From contig BSDZ01000078.1 of NCBI GenBank assembly GCA_030268105.1, positions 4,143,001 to 4,207,000 on the forward strand: a stretch of 64,000 nt of DNA. The letters run 5' to 3'. Positions 1 to 12,310 of the stretch are shown in pieces. The notes under the pieces are model-generated. The model worked only from the letters and a program-made list of their open reading frames with translations, searched no databases and was not told where the DNA came from. Each line of letters starts with the position of its first letter. Within the stretch, counting starts at the first letter, position 1. The position numbers were made by a program, and so were the translations under genes. This DNA is from Volvox africanus. Taxonomy: Eukaryota > Chlorophyta > Chlorophyceae > Chlamydomonadales > Volvocaceae.

Positions 1-911
1 ATAACCTAGGTCCTCTACCACGACAATGCTCCAGGGTTTGTCCGGTATATTGGACCGGCATGTTGGACACAAGGGCAGAGTGAATTAGCTAACCACCGGC
101 CCGCCAGAGGACAACTGTGCCCCTGCCCCACCTCCATGAGCTTCAAGTTCCTCCCATCCTCCACAACAGCGTCTTGCATGCCTTACTTACAATGTGAAGA
201 CGATAGCAGGATCGCGGTTGAAAGAGGCAGTGGCAGTGGCAGTGGGGATCGCCGCCGGGGGAGCATGAGGCATTGGAACAGCATGTGGAGGTTCACTCCT
301 CAAGCTTTCAGGATCTTGCCGCCCAGCGGGGACAGAGACCCGACACCTATACGCGGCCCCTGGGGGCTGCATGGCTAACACGAAAACAAGGGATAGGCAA
401 CACAGAAATATAAGCCCGAAGTCTTGAAGCGCAATATAGAGCAACACATCAACAGTCCACAACCTCTTTACCCTGGTTCCATTTCCTCGCCGCACGGCCC
501 CCTGCCATTCCATCGATGCGCACCTGTAAAATTGAAAATGAGAAATCCTAAGGACCGGACAGACCATCAGGGTCCAGCACCTAGGATGGGAGCGCCAAAC
601 GCGGGCACCATTGCCCGGCTATCGCTATGATCCAACTCCCTCTCGTCGTTCCATACGTTCCATACTTAATCCCGTTTCCGTACATGGCATCAAACACAGG
701 TACGGAACACATGGCATTCCGGACATAAAAAATAATATGCACGAACGTTTGGCTCAATCTTTGATATTTCGGACAGCTTGGTTCCGCGAATAAGCTATCA
801 TGGTTTCCAGCTGGAAGCACTGCCGCTGTAACCGCCTCAACGACATCTCATCGGGGTTTCCGTTTAACCATCTCAACCACTACCAACCACTACCAACCAC
901 CGAACTGCATA

Positions 912-937
912 TATCTGTAGCGAGCTCGCTACAGATA
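912..937. repeat. Perfect 26-bp palindrome
   Basis: Two 13-base arms (TATCTGTAGCGAG and its exact reverse complement) meet with no spacer. It sits just left of the probable polyadenylation signal of the minus-strand gene. It could be a cruciform or a dimeric protein site. Nothing else identifies it. Confidence 0.8.
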
Positions 938-999
938 GGGAATCAGAAGAAATCCCACCTTTTTTTCTTTGACCGAAGTCAGTCAAACCAAGTTATTTA

Positions 1000-1004
1000 T
1001 TACA
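1000..1004 (-). terminator. TGTAA polyadenylation signal (candidate)
   Basis: TGTAA on the minus strand (TTACA on plus) is the polyadenylation motif of Chlamydomonas and Volvox. It is the first one met downstream of the stop codon at 2365. The implied 3' UTR of about 1.3 kb is long, so an unnoticed closer site is possible. Confidence 0.4.
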
Positions 1005-1831
1005 GAGACAGACATCGTGACCCCCACGTGATGATCCCAGCGGGCACTCTCACAATGGACAAAATAAAACCCGCAACTCCGAAAGGTTTAGTCGATGATG
1101 CTGCTCCTGCTGTTGCTGTTGCTGATGCGGAATGCGGGATACGGCTTGCGCCGGCGACAAGAACCCAGCCCGCACCGCCGCGGCGGCAACATGCAGTCGG
1201 CAGTCAACGGCAGAAACGGTCAACAGACGGATGCAGCACTGCCTCAGGGCTCACGAGGATTCGGCAGTCGACTTCTGCCCCTCGTCCCCTGGGTCCGGTG
1301 AGTTGAACGTCATGCAGGCCCTCTCCCGCTAAGCACACAGGGCCTTCATATCCACCAGGTCAGCCGAAAAGAATTGCCGATTGCGGTATAGCATAGCATA
1401 GCGGGGCAGTGCCAGATAGGTACATCAGGTCGCCGCATCGTGGGGGATACTGCGCTCCCCAGATTTCGTTTCCGTTAGCCGGTGTGGCTTGACACAAAAT
1501 GCAGGTGTGCAGAATCAACAAAATAGAAGGTACCCTAATGTACTAACAGGTGTGCAATCGTTGCCTTTTCCATTAGGATTGTCTTTGTCGTTGTCTCTCC
1601 ACCCTCTTTCACCGCTCATTGAGCCAGTTAATATAAACGGGTGGACGCTGGAGCCTCGTTGTCATGAGCTGTCCACGACTGCCAACCACATCGTCCGCCA
1701 CCACCCCCCAATGGCGCAACATCCCACCCCGCAGCAATACCCACCCGGGGACTGACGCCGCAATCATCACCTACGTTGTGCCGCCGATCTTTTTATCTCT
1801 GGCGTCACTTAACCGCAGCAGACACTTCTCC

Positions 1832-1951
1832 CTCTCTCCCTCCCTCCCTGTCTCCCTCCCTCCCTGTCTCCCTCCCTCCCTCCCTCCCTCCCTCCCTCCC
1901 TCCCTCCCTCCCTCCCTGTCTCCCTCCCTCCCTCCCTCCCTCCCTCCCTCC
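1832..1951. repeat. (TCCC)n pyrimidine microsatellite
   Basis: A tetranucleotide array of TCCC, broken several times by TGTC. A related CCCTCCT-rich tract follows at about 2163-2240. Both lie outside coding sequence, probably in the 3' UTR of the minus-strand gene. The purine-rich opposite strand could form triplex DNA. Confidence 0.8.
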
Positions 1952-2364
1952 CAACGCACTTCTTCAGCAGCATCCACGTCCGCCCCCCAACACAGTCCAG
2001 CGTTCTTTCATCCCCGACTGTCCGACACTGACCGCCACCGCCACTAATCTCCTTGAGCAACGTTGCGCGCTTAAGTCTCCCCCCCCCCACCTTTGGCGGT
2101 TAGTCCTCGTGATAGATCCTTCACCGCAGGAGATACCGCACCAGGATTCAATCACGTCAATCACGTCACTCCTTCCCCCTCCCCCCTCCCTCCTCCCCCC
2201 TCCCCCCTCTCTCCTCCCCCTCCCTCCTCCCTCCTCCATTCACCTCATCGAAGACGAGACCGGATCGATTCGTAACATTAAAATTACTTTCGTCGAGCGG
2301 CGTTCACTCACCCACCACCCAGAGTCCCACACACGCACTGTACGAGGGATCGTGAGTGACCCCA

Positions 2365-5300
2365 TCACCTCCAGTCATCCCGTGCAACGTGCTCGCAAAA
2401 CAGCAGCCAAAGGACGGCCGCAACCAGCAGCGCCGCCACCGTGAACCAGGGTTCATTCTTGGCCATCGATGGAGCACTTGCAAGCGCAGAGCCCGCTCTG
2501 CCGGCGGACACTGAAGGAGGTCGCCAAACGGCTGCCAGCCAGCGCTCCAGCATCGCCGCCACTGGGCCCCACACACCACCGCCCAGCTGCCCGACAAATG
2601 CCCCACCATCGGGGTCACGCGGTTCTCTAACCCCTCCAACTGGCGCCGCGCAGGGGGACTTGCGCCACACCGCTTCAGGACCCACAAGTGGAAGTAGTGC
2701 AGACCGCACTCGGTCCGCAACATCGGGAGCGAGCCCGGCGAGCTGGAACGATAAGATGGCGCCCGGTGTACTGCCGTACGCGTCCAGCGCGGTTGACCAC
2801 ATGTCCTTCACGACAGGATAGCGCTGCAGCAGCCACGTCAGTGTCGCGAGACCCACCTCGTCCAACGTGGATCCACGGCCGCCGTCGCTGCCGCCGCTGA
2901 CAGCGCCACTGACCCTCGGGTCAGTCATGGCGTCCACGGTCCCCCCATTCAGCACCTCCGGCTCCAACGCGCGCGTCACTGCGAGTGCTGCCGCCAGATG
3001 CACGGGCGCCAACCCAACGGTGCACAGCTCGTCCCACGCCAGGACTGACCCATGGGTCTCTGCCCACTCTGCCACCACCGCCAGCATCGCCCGCGACGCA
3101 GACTGCACGGCCAGGTGCAGCAAAGACATGCCATCGTAATCCGGCAGCCGTCGTATCTCCGTACATACATCCGTGAAGCGCATGCCGCGGTGTTGAACCA
3201 GCCCGCGCAGTACGGTGCCCGCCGCTACCGGCCGGCCCGCCCGGCACAGCCACGCCAGCAAGGCCATGGCCATATCCTGCATGTGCTGCCCGTACTCGGG
3301 AACGCGCTGCAACTCCGAAACCAATGATGCAAGGTCAAGGGAGCCTGGCAATATCGGCACCGTGATGTCGACGGCGCTGTCGTGAAATGCGCGATGTCTC
3401 GACACAGCTGACGGCGAAGATCCACCTGTCGCCTGAACATTTACGTACGGCAGCACCGCCGCCGCAATTCCGCCGGCGCTCGTAGCGACAGCGGTGGACG
3501 CCGCCGCCCATGCAGCGGTTTGTTCAACGACCGAATTGAGTATCCATGGCCGGTGCAGTAGCTGATTGGTTGGCGGCAGTGGTTCTCCAGCCTGCATCCT
3601 CATGTTGTTGTTGTTGTTGTTGTTGGTGGTGGTGGTGTTGGTGGTGGTCAGCCTCCAGGGGAGCGCGCAATCGTACTCCCCGACACAGGCACCAATGGTG
3701 TCGGCTGGTGGCGGCGGCATCACACTGCTTCCGCTCTCCGCTGCATGACCAGCATCACCATAAGGCCTCACCTCCACGGTTGCTGTCGTGGGGGGTGCTG
3801 GCGCTGGCGATGCAGTGGTACCGGGCTCGCTGACCAGCGCAGTATGGCTCGTAGAACTGGGGCACAGCGGAGCCGCGGTCTGACCCGGCGGGATTCGTGG
3901 CAGCATGGCCGAAGAGAAGATATTGGTGGCCAATAACAAGTCCAGGGACGGCGCAATTTCCGGGATGATGGAGTCCGGGTAAGTTAGTGGCGGCAATATC
4001 CCCGCCGGCGGCAGCGGCAGCGGGATTGGTGGCGGGACAAGAACCTCCGAAAAGTTGTACGACAAAGTGGAACCTGACGGCGCTTCAGCGCTGCCGGTGC
4101 CGTGGCGGGCGAGGCTGTAGACGAGGCTGTTGTTGTTGGTGGTGGGCCTACGCGCCCCGACGTTAGCGGTGATGGCGGCGGTGGTGGTGTCGGCGTGGCG
4201 CGATGGCGGGCTGTCGTACGGAGTACGGACCGGGTGTTGCTGAGGTGGCGGCACAAGCACCGCTTCCCGACCATTCGCGCTGCTGCTGCCGTACAAGGTT
4301 GCAGCGCTGTCGAATTGACGCTGTGTGGGCTCGACGGATCTTCGAAGCTGCTGCTGCCGTACTACCTCATGCGGCGGCGTTCTGGACACTGCTCCGTCAA
4401 CGGCTTGCCGCTGCGGCCGTACTACTTCGGGAACCACGGCCCCGTTCAACCTGACCGCACCTTCGAGGCCGCCAGTTCTTCTCCGGCTCATATCCGCGGC
4501 TGCCAGGACTTCCAGTTGTTGCTGCTGCTGCTGGTTGCCCGCCGCCGTCGCCGCCGTCGCCGGCGACGGCCTTTCTGACGCCGTGACTGCAGGGCTGCTC
4601 GGGACCCGCAGCGGTGCCAACGTCACATTGGAGGTGTACTGCAGCCACAGACCGAGGTCGTACAGTACATCTGAGGACAGTGATGTGGCCGCCCGCTCTG
4701 CCACGTCCGTGTCGGCGCTATTACTGAAGTCATCACCGATGATTACCGCCGCCGCAACTCTGCTGGCGAGCACTTGCGGCTGAGTCATAAGCGTTGGCTG
4801 ACACCCCAGCGTGGGCGTCGGTCCGTACAGTAGCTCCGAAACCAGGCAGCTATCAAGGCAGCTGACCGCGGGCAGGGAGACGTACAGCACGCCCCGAAAC
4901 CATACCTACGGCGGCGGCACCAGCGGCAGACGGTTTTAATCCTACGAACAGCTCCAAACAACTACACTTTCGTCAGTGCAGGCAAAACAAATACCAAAAT
5001 CTCTCACTGCGTCCTTGACAAGCGGTACAAATGGATGCGTTGTAACAACGGCTGCGGTGACCTCCCCCTCCCCGCCGGAGCAGATGCGGCAGGTGGCATC
5101 GTCAGGTGTAAGGAGCAGACGGTACATCAACCGGATGCCCTCGCAGTGCAAATGGCAGGCAGGTGGGGGGAGACTCCCACCTGCTAGTCAAAATGAGAAA
5201 GGCCTTCCAAAACTCCCCACATGCGCATACACACACACACACGCACACACACATCTGTCCGCTCACCTCCACCTCGACCAGCCCGGGGCCGAGCACCCCA

Positions 5301-8300
5301 GCGACCCACAGCTCAAGCGGTGGCGCTGTTGCCGCTGCGCCCTCCTCGCAAGCGGCGTCAAAAGCGGGTTTGCCAACTGAGCTTTGCCCTCGGCGCCAGC
5401 CCCACTCCACTGGCAAATACCGTCCTCCGCTGCGGACCGCCACCTCCACCTCAAGGCCGCCGCTGCCGCCGCCGTCACCGCCGCCGCCATCACCGCTGCT
5501 GCCGCCACCGCCGCTGCCTCTCATGTAATGGACGTCGCGCGCGTTGGCTACGGACGGTGAGGCAGGTGAAGTGCGGCTGCCAACAGCGCTCGCCGTGACC
5601 GCATGACCACTTCCCCAGTCCGGAAGCTGGTTGACGCCGTCGCCAGCTGCCGCCGCCGGCGGCGCCGCCAGAGGAGCCCAGGCCGTTTGGGTGGGTCCCC
5701 ATGCCGTCGGCAGACCATGAACAGTCATTCTGACACGCGCCGTCGATGAGGCCGGCGGCACGAATGCGCACGGGACCAGAATGGGAATGGGAAGTGGCAC
5801 ATCGAAAACGAAAGGATCGGCAGCGCCGGCAGTGGTGCCGTATTCGACAGGATTGATTAGGGGGGCGGTGAGGGAGGTGAAGGGGCTGACTTCTTCACCG
5901 CCCTCCAGCGCGCCCGCCATTTCCACTGCCGCTGCTGCCACCGTTGCCGTGTTATCGATCCCTGCATTGTGTACGAAGGCGCTAGGTAGCTCAATCGCTG
6001 GCTGTTGCACCTCCGTTGGCTCCTTTGAATCCAGGAGGCCGCACGCTGCCTCCTCCAGGCGGTCGGCGCCGTGACCAACCAACTCTAACGCAATTGATGT
6101 GGAAGCAACGGTCTCCGCCGCCGCAGCGGCGGATAGAGCCGCGGCACGTTCAATCGCGGAGCCCGACACCCGTCGCAGAAGCAACGAGTTGTACGAGACG
6201 GCGTCGCCGTCATGATGTCCAGTTCCGACGTCAGTGCTGTCATAATCGGCGGTGACGTCACCCGTGTAACCGAACAATCTAAGGGCCCCTGTCCTGTCCT
6301 CCGCCTCCGCCTCCGTCACCGCCATCGCCACCGCCGTTGTGGCTGCCGTCACGGCGACGGCGCCCGTACAGGCAATTCTGGACGTGTCCTCCCTGTCGCC
6401 ATGACTCCGGGCGTCGTACACATCACTGCCCCGCACAACCAGGGCCTCACCCGACCATAAGACTTCGTGCTGGCAGCAGCTGGAGGAGTTCGTTGAGCGC
6501 AAATGCTTGCTCCGGCGCTGTCGCCGTAATACCGGCCGCTGGCGCCATGGGCTATCATTACTGTCGCCACTGGCCACGGTGGCGGCGGCGCCACAAGTCG
6601 TCGATGGCCCGGCGGCATCCGTTGCCGCCAGTCCCTCAACCGCAGAAAAGTTATTAATCCCAAAGCACGGCGACGAGCCGGTGTACGATGTCGACGTGGC
6701 TTTGGGGCCGGTGTATACGACTGAGGAAGCAGCGGCAGCGGCAGCGGCGGCGGTGGCGGTGGCGGTTGGGCTTGGTGCCGCTACGATGACGTCAGCACCT
6801 GGGCTGTTGCCATCACGCTTCAGGCAACGCCCGGATCCCCCTTGCTGCCCCCGATGCCAGAAGCTTAGCCCTGCGCCTCCACCGCAGCTGCCGCCTCTCA
6901 ACCGGCACCGGTAGCTTAGACGGGTTGGAGCAGAACCAGCTCTCGAGGACGAGGACACAGACCCCGTGAGTGTGTCGCCTCCGCCTCCGCCTCCGCCTCC
7001 GCCTCCGCCTCCGCCTCCGCCTCCGCCTCCGCCTCCGCCTCCGCCTCCGCCTCCGCCTCCGCCGCTACCTGGATGCCCGTATTCGTCGTGCAAAGACCGA
7101 AGAGCCTCCAACAGCTGCTGTTCCTCACATGTAATCGTACTGGGCCCATGAGCATGATGCCGCTGCCGGCCGACCTGTCCCCCCACCGCCTGAGGCCATG
7201 CCGCGGACGTTGGACTCACTGTTCCCATCGGCGGCGGCAGCGCCGTGGGTACACCGGACCGCTGCCGTAAGGCCCTAAACAGCTGGTCTAGGTAGTCGTC
7301 GTCCAGAAGCGCTTCCCCTGGAGCCAAAGCAGCTTCCTGAAAGGAGCTGCCCGCCTGAAGACATGGACAGCGAGTGTCGCTTGTGACGGCGCTGTCCGCC
7401 CCGTGCACAACGGAGCCCCGCCGGCGTTGCCGCAACCTGAGCCTCGACATCCGCTGCTGCTGCTGCTGCTGCGCAATCTGTGGTACCCCAGAGCGCGTTA
7501 CCTCCGCTGCCGTGCCCACCGCAAATAGCCCTTCCGGCGCGCCACTTAAAACCTGTGGCCGCCTTTGCTGTTGCTGTTCCTCCTCAACGCCCAGCAGCTG
7601 GATGCGCTGCTGCTGTACCGTCGCCGTCGCTGACTGCGTCTGGGACTTGGATTCCGCCCCGTCACCACGGCCGCTGACGCAGTCACCAACGACGTCGGCG
7701 CTACGGGATAGACGGCTTTCCACGAGGCCTAGGTCAATGCTCCGCCGCCCGGAAGGTCGCCGCGTCGTCAGGGCCCGCTCGCCCCGGGTCGGCCTTCGAT
7801 GCGCGCCGCCATGACGTGCACCTCGCCTCACCCGCTGCGCCAGCATGGACAAGGCCCGAATGCCGCCCCACGTGCCCTCCTCGAGTGCCCCGCCTCTGGC
7901 GCCGCCGCTGGGGTAATCCATCACGTCAGACCGGCTGGCCAAGGACAGAATGGCCGTCGTATTCCGCTTCCGAAAAACGCTAGCCTGCATGCCGCCGTCG
8001 CCGTCACCGTCGCCTTTGCCGTCGCCGCGATGAACTTCAGATGGTGGTGCCGCGACGCTGCCGCTGCTGTGGCCGCCGGCTACGCCAGATGCCGCAGCTG
8101 CGAGTGAGGAAACAGCCATGTTGTCAAGGACCATACCGGCGCTGGGGGGCCTGTGGTCAGCTCCGGAACCAGGTCGTTGCGGCGAGATCCTTCGCTGCTG
8201 TATCCGACCCCCTTGCGGTGAGGGAAATTCCCCGGGAGCTGCAGTTGATGGCGACTGCGGCTGAAGCGGCGCCGTCAATGACGGTCTCAGCTGCGGGGAG

Positions 8301-9055
8301 ACATCCAAAAAGATCTGCGGCTCCCCCGGAAAAGTGACCAGATCGGGTGACGGTCGGCCTGCAGCGGTCAGTTGGTACCATTTACCACGGCTATCACGCA
8401 AGCCTGCCACCGGTACTCCAGTGCCCAGCTCATGGTCTAGATGACAATGATAGCTCTCATCATCCCGCTGCCGGTGCCGCTGGCGCGCATGCGGTGACAA
8501 TGGTTGCGGTGGCGGTTGTGGTGGCTGCGGCTGCGGCTGCGGCGGCGTTGGCGGATGGTATACCTGGCTTAGCAGCGGATGATTTTCATCTTGAAGACGC
8601 CACCCGCAGCCAGATCCGTCCCACTCCATCATGACGGCCTCAGGAGGACCCCAGGTCCCCGCCGCGCCTGCGACACCGCGGCTGCCGGCAATAGCTCCAT
8701 CGCCACCACTACTATTAGTCCTAGCTCCCCGGCAGGCTGGACTACGCTGCACCGTCACCCGCACTCCTGTGTGCTGGCGGCATGGCATGGCACAAAGTAG
8801 CCGTTGCAGTGGCACTGGCAGTGGCAACGTTGCTGCGTTGGCACTGACGTCGCTCGGACCGCCGCCGCCAGCCTGTTGACGGCTGTGAGCGGGGTTTGGT
8901 CGTCGTCGATGCCGCGACAATCCACCATCGGCGGCGGTACGAAGCTGTGAAGTGTTGAGGTCCACGAAGTCGAGCAGCAACAAAGAGCCACATCCACTGC
9001 CGTGATGCGGCGCCTCGGCACCGGCATTAGGGACCTGTTTGTCCCGCGGATCCAT
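2365..9055 (-). CDS. SPL1/CRR1-like protein (ankyrin region and C-terminal membrane anchor); SBP zinc finger not found
   Basis: Three exons join in phase: 9055-5267, 5139-5008 and 4905-2365, about 2,150 residues. The first donor is GAG|GTGAGC at 5266. The piece before it (GPGLVEVE) and the next exon (LLLTPDDATC) match the layout of the region after the SBP domain in SPL1/SPL12 and CRR1. Then come a DLGLWLQYTS helix (family HEIGWLL), a conserved helical block, ankyrin-like DGMSLLHLAVQ and GLAPVHLAAAL, and a C-terminal membrane helix (VAALLVAAVLWLLF) four residues before ARDDWR. The middle is low complexity, with a run of about 30 glycines encoded at 6977-7070. The frame stays open upstream of the ATG to a possible acceptor at 9108, so an upstream exon is likely. 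SBP proteins are DNA-binding regulators, CRR1 of copper and hypoxia responses. No Cys/His zinc-binding signature is visible here, so DNA binding cannot be claimed. Family assignment rests on domain order and short motifs. Confidence 0.62.
5227..5252. repeat. (CA)n microsatellite at a 5' splice site
   Basis: A CA/TG dinucleotide run beginning a few bases downstream (on the minus strand) of the donor at 5266 in the SPL-like gene. Read through, it gives a false CVCVCV peptide, which supports its being intronic. Confidence 0.75.
6977..7070 (-). repeat. In-frame (GGAGGC)n hexamer array coding poly-glycine
   Basis: About 15 copies of GCCTCC on the plus strand. On the minus strand they read as alternating GGA and GGC codons, giving a continuous glycine run inside the large first exon. 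The unit is a multiple of three, so copy-number change would lengthen or shorten the run without breaking the frame. Confidence 0.85.
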
Positions 9056-10216
9056 GTGCCCAGTTGGATACGGGAGGATCCAGCCGCCGGTGAACGTGAA
9101 GCCGTCGCTGTCTTATACGATCACAGTGCCTTACTGCTCCGCGGCACCTTGCATGTAATCTGGTGGTAGAGGCGGTCGGGATGATTGGGTCCCTTGGCGG
9201 ATGCGCTTCGGGTGGAGGTTTTCCGTTAGCCCAACGCGCTTATGAACGGGGTGCGGTCGCCGCTGCACCGACCTTCTGCTGTGCGATCGGCAGTTTGACC
9301 AGCCGCACCCTACTCACATACGAGGACAGACCCTTAAGTAGAAGCGAAAAGAGAGAGCCGTTAACCCTGGTGGTTTTAGCGCTCCCTGCACGAGTGGGAG
9401 TCTGCCAGGCATGGCGGAAGGGGCGGGAAAGATAAACACGTGTGACCAATTACTTTTAGATTTATCAGTTGACGGCAGGGTACGGGGCATTGTGAAAGCC
9501 TTTGCGCGAGGGCTACCTGAGTTTAGGTCCCCATTGTCTTCGTTATCACACAAACTGATCAGTGTTTCTAATGTTGCAAACATGATAATATAGTTGTAAC
9601 ACGATAATTGGATATGTCTCACCGTAACTACATATAAACTTCACGGAAGCTGCAGGACATCAGGATCGAACTGAGGTCAGGTTGTCCTTCTAACCCTATA
9701 TTTGATTCTGAGACTATACACCACTTACCATTTAGTGGCAGTTAAGTGACAAATACCCTGTGCGTTAGGACCTTGTTCGACCTTGTTCGTGGCAGATATG
9801 CCAACATTTAAGATATGGCAAATATGGCAGATATGCCAACACCCTGTTACAGAGCAGTCCAGGAAAAAACTTTATAAATCGTGGCTGGTCAACGAAACTG
9901 CATGAGACAGATATGTTGAATGTTTGCCGTGAACTCCACCAGACGTCTATGTATTTCTCCCATAGACTTGCATGCAATTGCAGGGCCTCATTTTTTATTA
10001 AGAAAGATCAGTCTGGGTTATCCACGCGCAAACAATACTGTATAAGCATCCAGGAAGCTTATATGCAAAATATCAGTTGGCACAACTGTGAATTGCAGAC
10101 CTGAATTGCAACTGCTTCCCACTGCGTGAATGTGAATTCGTCTACTGATTTTGCGAACTGCATGCATCCTATCTCATCATGCAGATATGCAAAGACAGCA
10201 ACTGCAATAACCCGAA
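9056..10216. other. Intergenic: upstream region of the SPL-like gene
   Basis: More AT-rich than its surroundings and without a convincing coding frame. The stretch next to 9056 is open on the minus strand to 9113 and may be coding. A 17-bp direct repeat (TGGCAGATATGCCAACA) occurs at 9790-9806 and 9825-9841, each copy containing an inverted TGGCA...TGCCA. Any missing upstream exon of the SPL-like gene would have to lie here, but I could not find a zinc-finger signature. Confidence 0.5.
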
Positions 10217-10221
10217 TTACA
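10217..10221 (-). terminator. TGTAA polyadenylation signal of the DUF1664 gene (candidate)
   Basis: First minus-strand TGTAA downstream of the stop codon at 10627, giving a 3' UTR of about 400 bases, usual for volvocine genes. Confidence 0.5.
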
Positions 10222-10626
10222 GTAGTCTCTGGGAACGTTAGTAAAGAGACAAAGCCCAGTCGGAACACGGTTACTCGTTTGGCGTCAGGCGCTGCTCCCA
10301 GCACTCTCGGTCTCAGCTTCCTTAACCAACAAAATAGTTTGATACGTCGACCACGAGACGCAGGGAAGCAAAACCTGCCGCCAAGTCCATCATGCTCCAG
10401 TCGCGAACGAGCCCTCTCCTGCACACTCAAATTCGCCGCCAGCCCCTCGCACGTACATAACGCAGCCCATCCGCTGCTTTTTCCACATGCCAGAACCGCT
10501 CCCATTTCCGTTTGCCATAAGCCGCCCGCAGCACGCTCCAAAGGTCCATCTAGCATTTATGTTTCCACTGAACAGACTGGCTCTTCCTCAGCTTTCCCGC
10601 CCTCATTCCCCTTTGGCGACCACCGC

Positions 10627-12310
10627 CTATTTACGCCCGTTACCTCCAACTACGCTACCCAAGCTAGCAAAATTCGCCGACTGTGACGTCCACAATGAGC
10701 TGATAATCCCGGCGCCGCCACCAGCGTTGCGTGCTGGCAGTGATGCCGTTGAGTTGCGGCGGTACAGCACCTGCAGGCCATTATTACCCACGGTGACCGA
10801 GCTGTTTGTGCTCGACCCGGCGCGGCTGCCAACGCCTAACACCGCCAGAACGCCCTCGCTATCCGCCGATTCTGGTCCCTCCCCTCCCTCCTGCACCTCC
10901 GTGATAAAACTCGCGGAGGGTGTCAGACTGCCGGAAATCCTAGCGGGCGCGGGCGCCCCCGGCTGATCGTCACTGCTGATTCCCTCTAACAAAGTCCGCA
11001 GCCCGGGGTTGCCGTCTGTAATCTCAGGCGGCGCGGTCTTCACATAGTGCCTGAGCCTGCTGTTGTCCATGCCGACCCGCTGCGTAACTTCCGCCACGGC
11101 TGCACACAATAGGTGGATGCCCTCGTTGGCGCGATGCACGCCCGAGCTCATTATGTTTATGTTGTGGTCCATCTGGCCCACACGGGTCTCGATGGAATCT
11201 GAGATGTCCCGAATCTCCTCCACCTTGTTTGTGACCGTTTGCAGCTTCTCGTCCATCTGGGTCTGCTGGACCATCATCACCTGCTGCTGCTCGCCCACCG
11301 TGGCAATGCGCTTGATGAACTCGTCCTTCTGCTTGCGCAGCTCCTCCCACAGCTGCGTCATGCTCTGCGACACCAGGTCGCGGAATTGCTGCAGCGACTT
11401 ATTGGTGACCATAAAGAAGTCTGACACGGCAAGGCCGCGGATTCTTATGTACAGATACACGGCGCCGCCCACAACAGCCGCCGGCACGATATAAACGGAC
11501 CAGCCGCCTCGGCCTGTGGAAACGAGGTGCCGCGACGCCGTGCCACGCGAGGGTAGTGGATGACCGGGTGGGCAACACAGGGGCCGACCCACATCCAGGA
11601 AACCGAAGGTGCTTATTTTGAGAAATTTGGTCAGGAAGGTCGAGGGGCAAGCGGACGACTGCATGGTACCGTGCGGTCGGAGGATGCCTCAGCGGATGAT
11701 ACGGGTACCGCCTTCCAAGGGGTTTTTAGTGATGAACTGTTCAAGTACGAATGTGCGAGGCATAACGTACGATTCTTCTTAACCTTTAGGCCAGCACCCG
11801 AAGTGAAAGAAGTTTCCCTTGCGCCCCTATTACATCTGAAACAATACACCAAGAGCGTTTGGGAGCGGCAAAACGACCCCGGCTGTTGTCCGTGCAACAC
11901 CCATCTCGAGAATGTACCCGACACACACCGGTGTGGATAACAGTGTAGCCGTTGTTCTTTTGTCCACGTACAACGTCTGACAGTAACTTGTGTAACCTAT
12001 CCACCTCGCCTTGCAGGACAGACAGCTGCATACACAATGGTGCGACGCTGGGCATAAGTTGGTGTTTGCTGAACGATTCAACGTCAACACCATCAATAAT
12101 ACACAAGGTTGCGTTATATATATTTCTGCTCACCTCACTGCTGCTGCTGCTGGATATCCTTCCGCTGGACGAAGGGCCGTTCTCGTTGCTCAAGGTCTTC
12201 AACGCGGTGGCCACTAGATTTGTTGGGGAATCTATTCCTACCTTTTGGGCCTGTGTTGCTGCGTAGCCCGCAAACAACATGCCCCCAAGGGCAGTAGGCC
12301 AGCTGGGCAT
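10627..12310 (-). CDS. DUF1664-family membrane/coiled-coil protein
   Basis: Three exons join exactly in phase: 12310-12134, 12025-11929 and 11513-10627, giving 386 residues from the ATG at 12310. Donors are GAG|GTGAGC and ACCG|GTGTGT; acceptors are tatgcag and tttccacag. The N-terminus has a short hydrophobic stretch (LGGMLFAGYA). The second exon gives the family's helix before the membrane span (EVDRLHKLL) and the TVIHTG turn. The third starts with a membrane segment (YIVPAAVVGGAVYLYI), then SDFFMVTNKSLQQF and a long coiled coil up to HLLCAAVAEV, as in plant DUF1664 proteins. The Ser/Gly-rich tail of about 150 residues is not conserved. The biochemical role of the family is not established; an organelle membrane location is inference. 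It shares a divergent promoter with the TLDc gene. Confidence 0.85.

Larger units (their letters stand above)
1..2364. other. Non-coding stretch, probably 3' UTR and flank of the gene at 2365-9055
   Basis: No open frame here resembles a protein. The right part probably belongs to the 3' UTR of the minus-strand gene that stops at 2365, because the first minus-strand TGTAA motif lies at 1000-1004. The stretch also holds a perfect 26-bp palindrome (912-937) and two pyrimidine-rich simple repeats. The frames open across those repeats give only Ser/Pro/Leu or Gly/Arg/Glu periodic peptides and are not genes. Confidence 0.5.

Noticed and set aside
9654..9688. tRNA-like segment with a TTCGATC loop
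   Set aside because: Only a 4-bp T-arm-like stem and an imperfect inverted repeat are present. No acceptor stem, D-arm or anticodon arm can be drawn.
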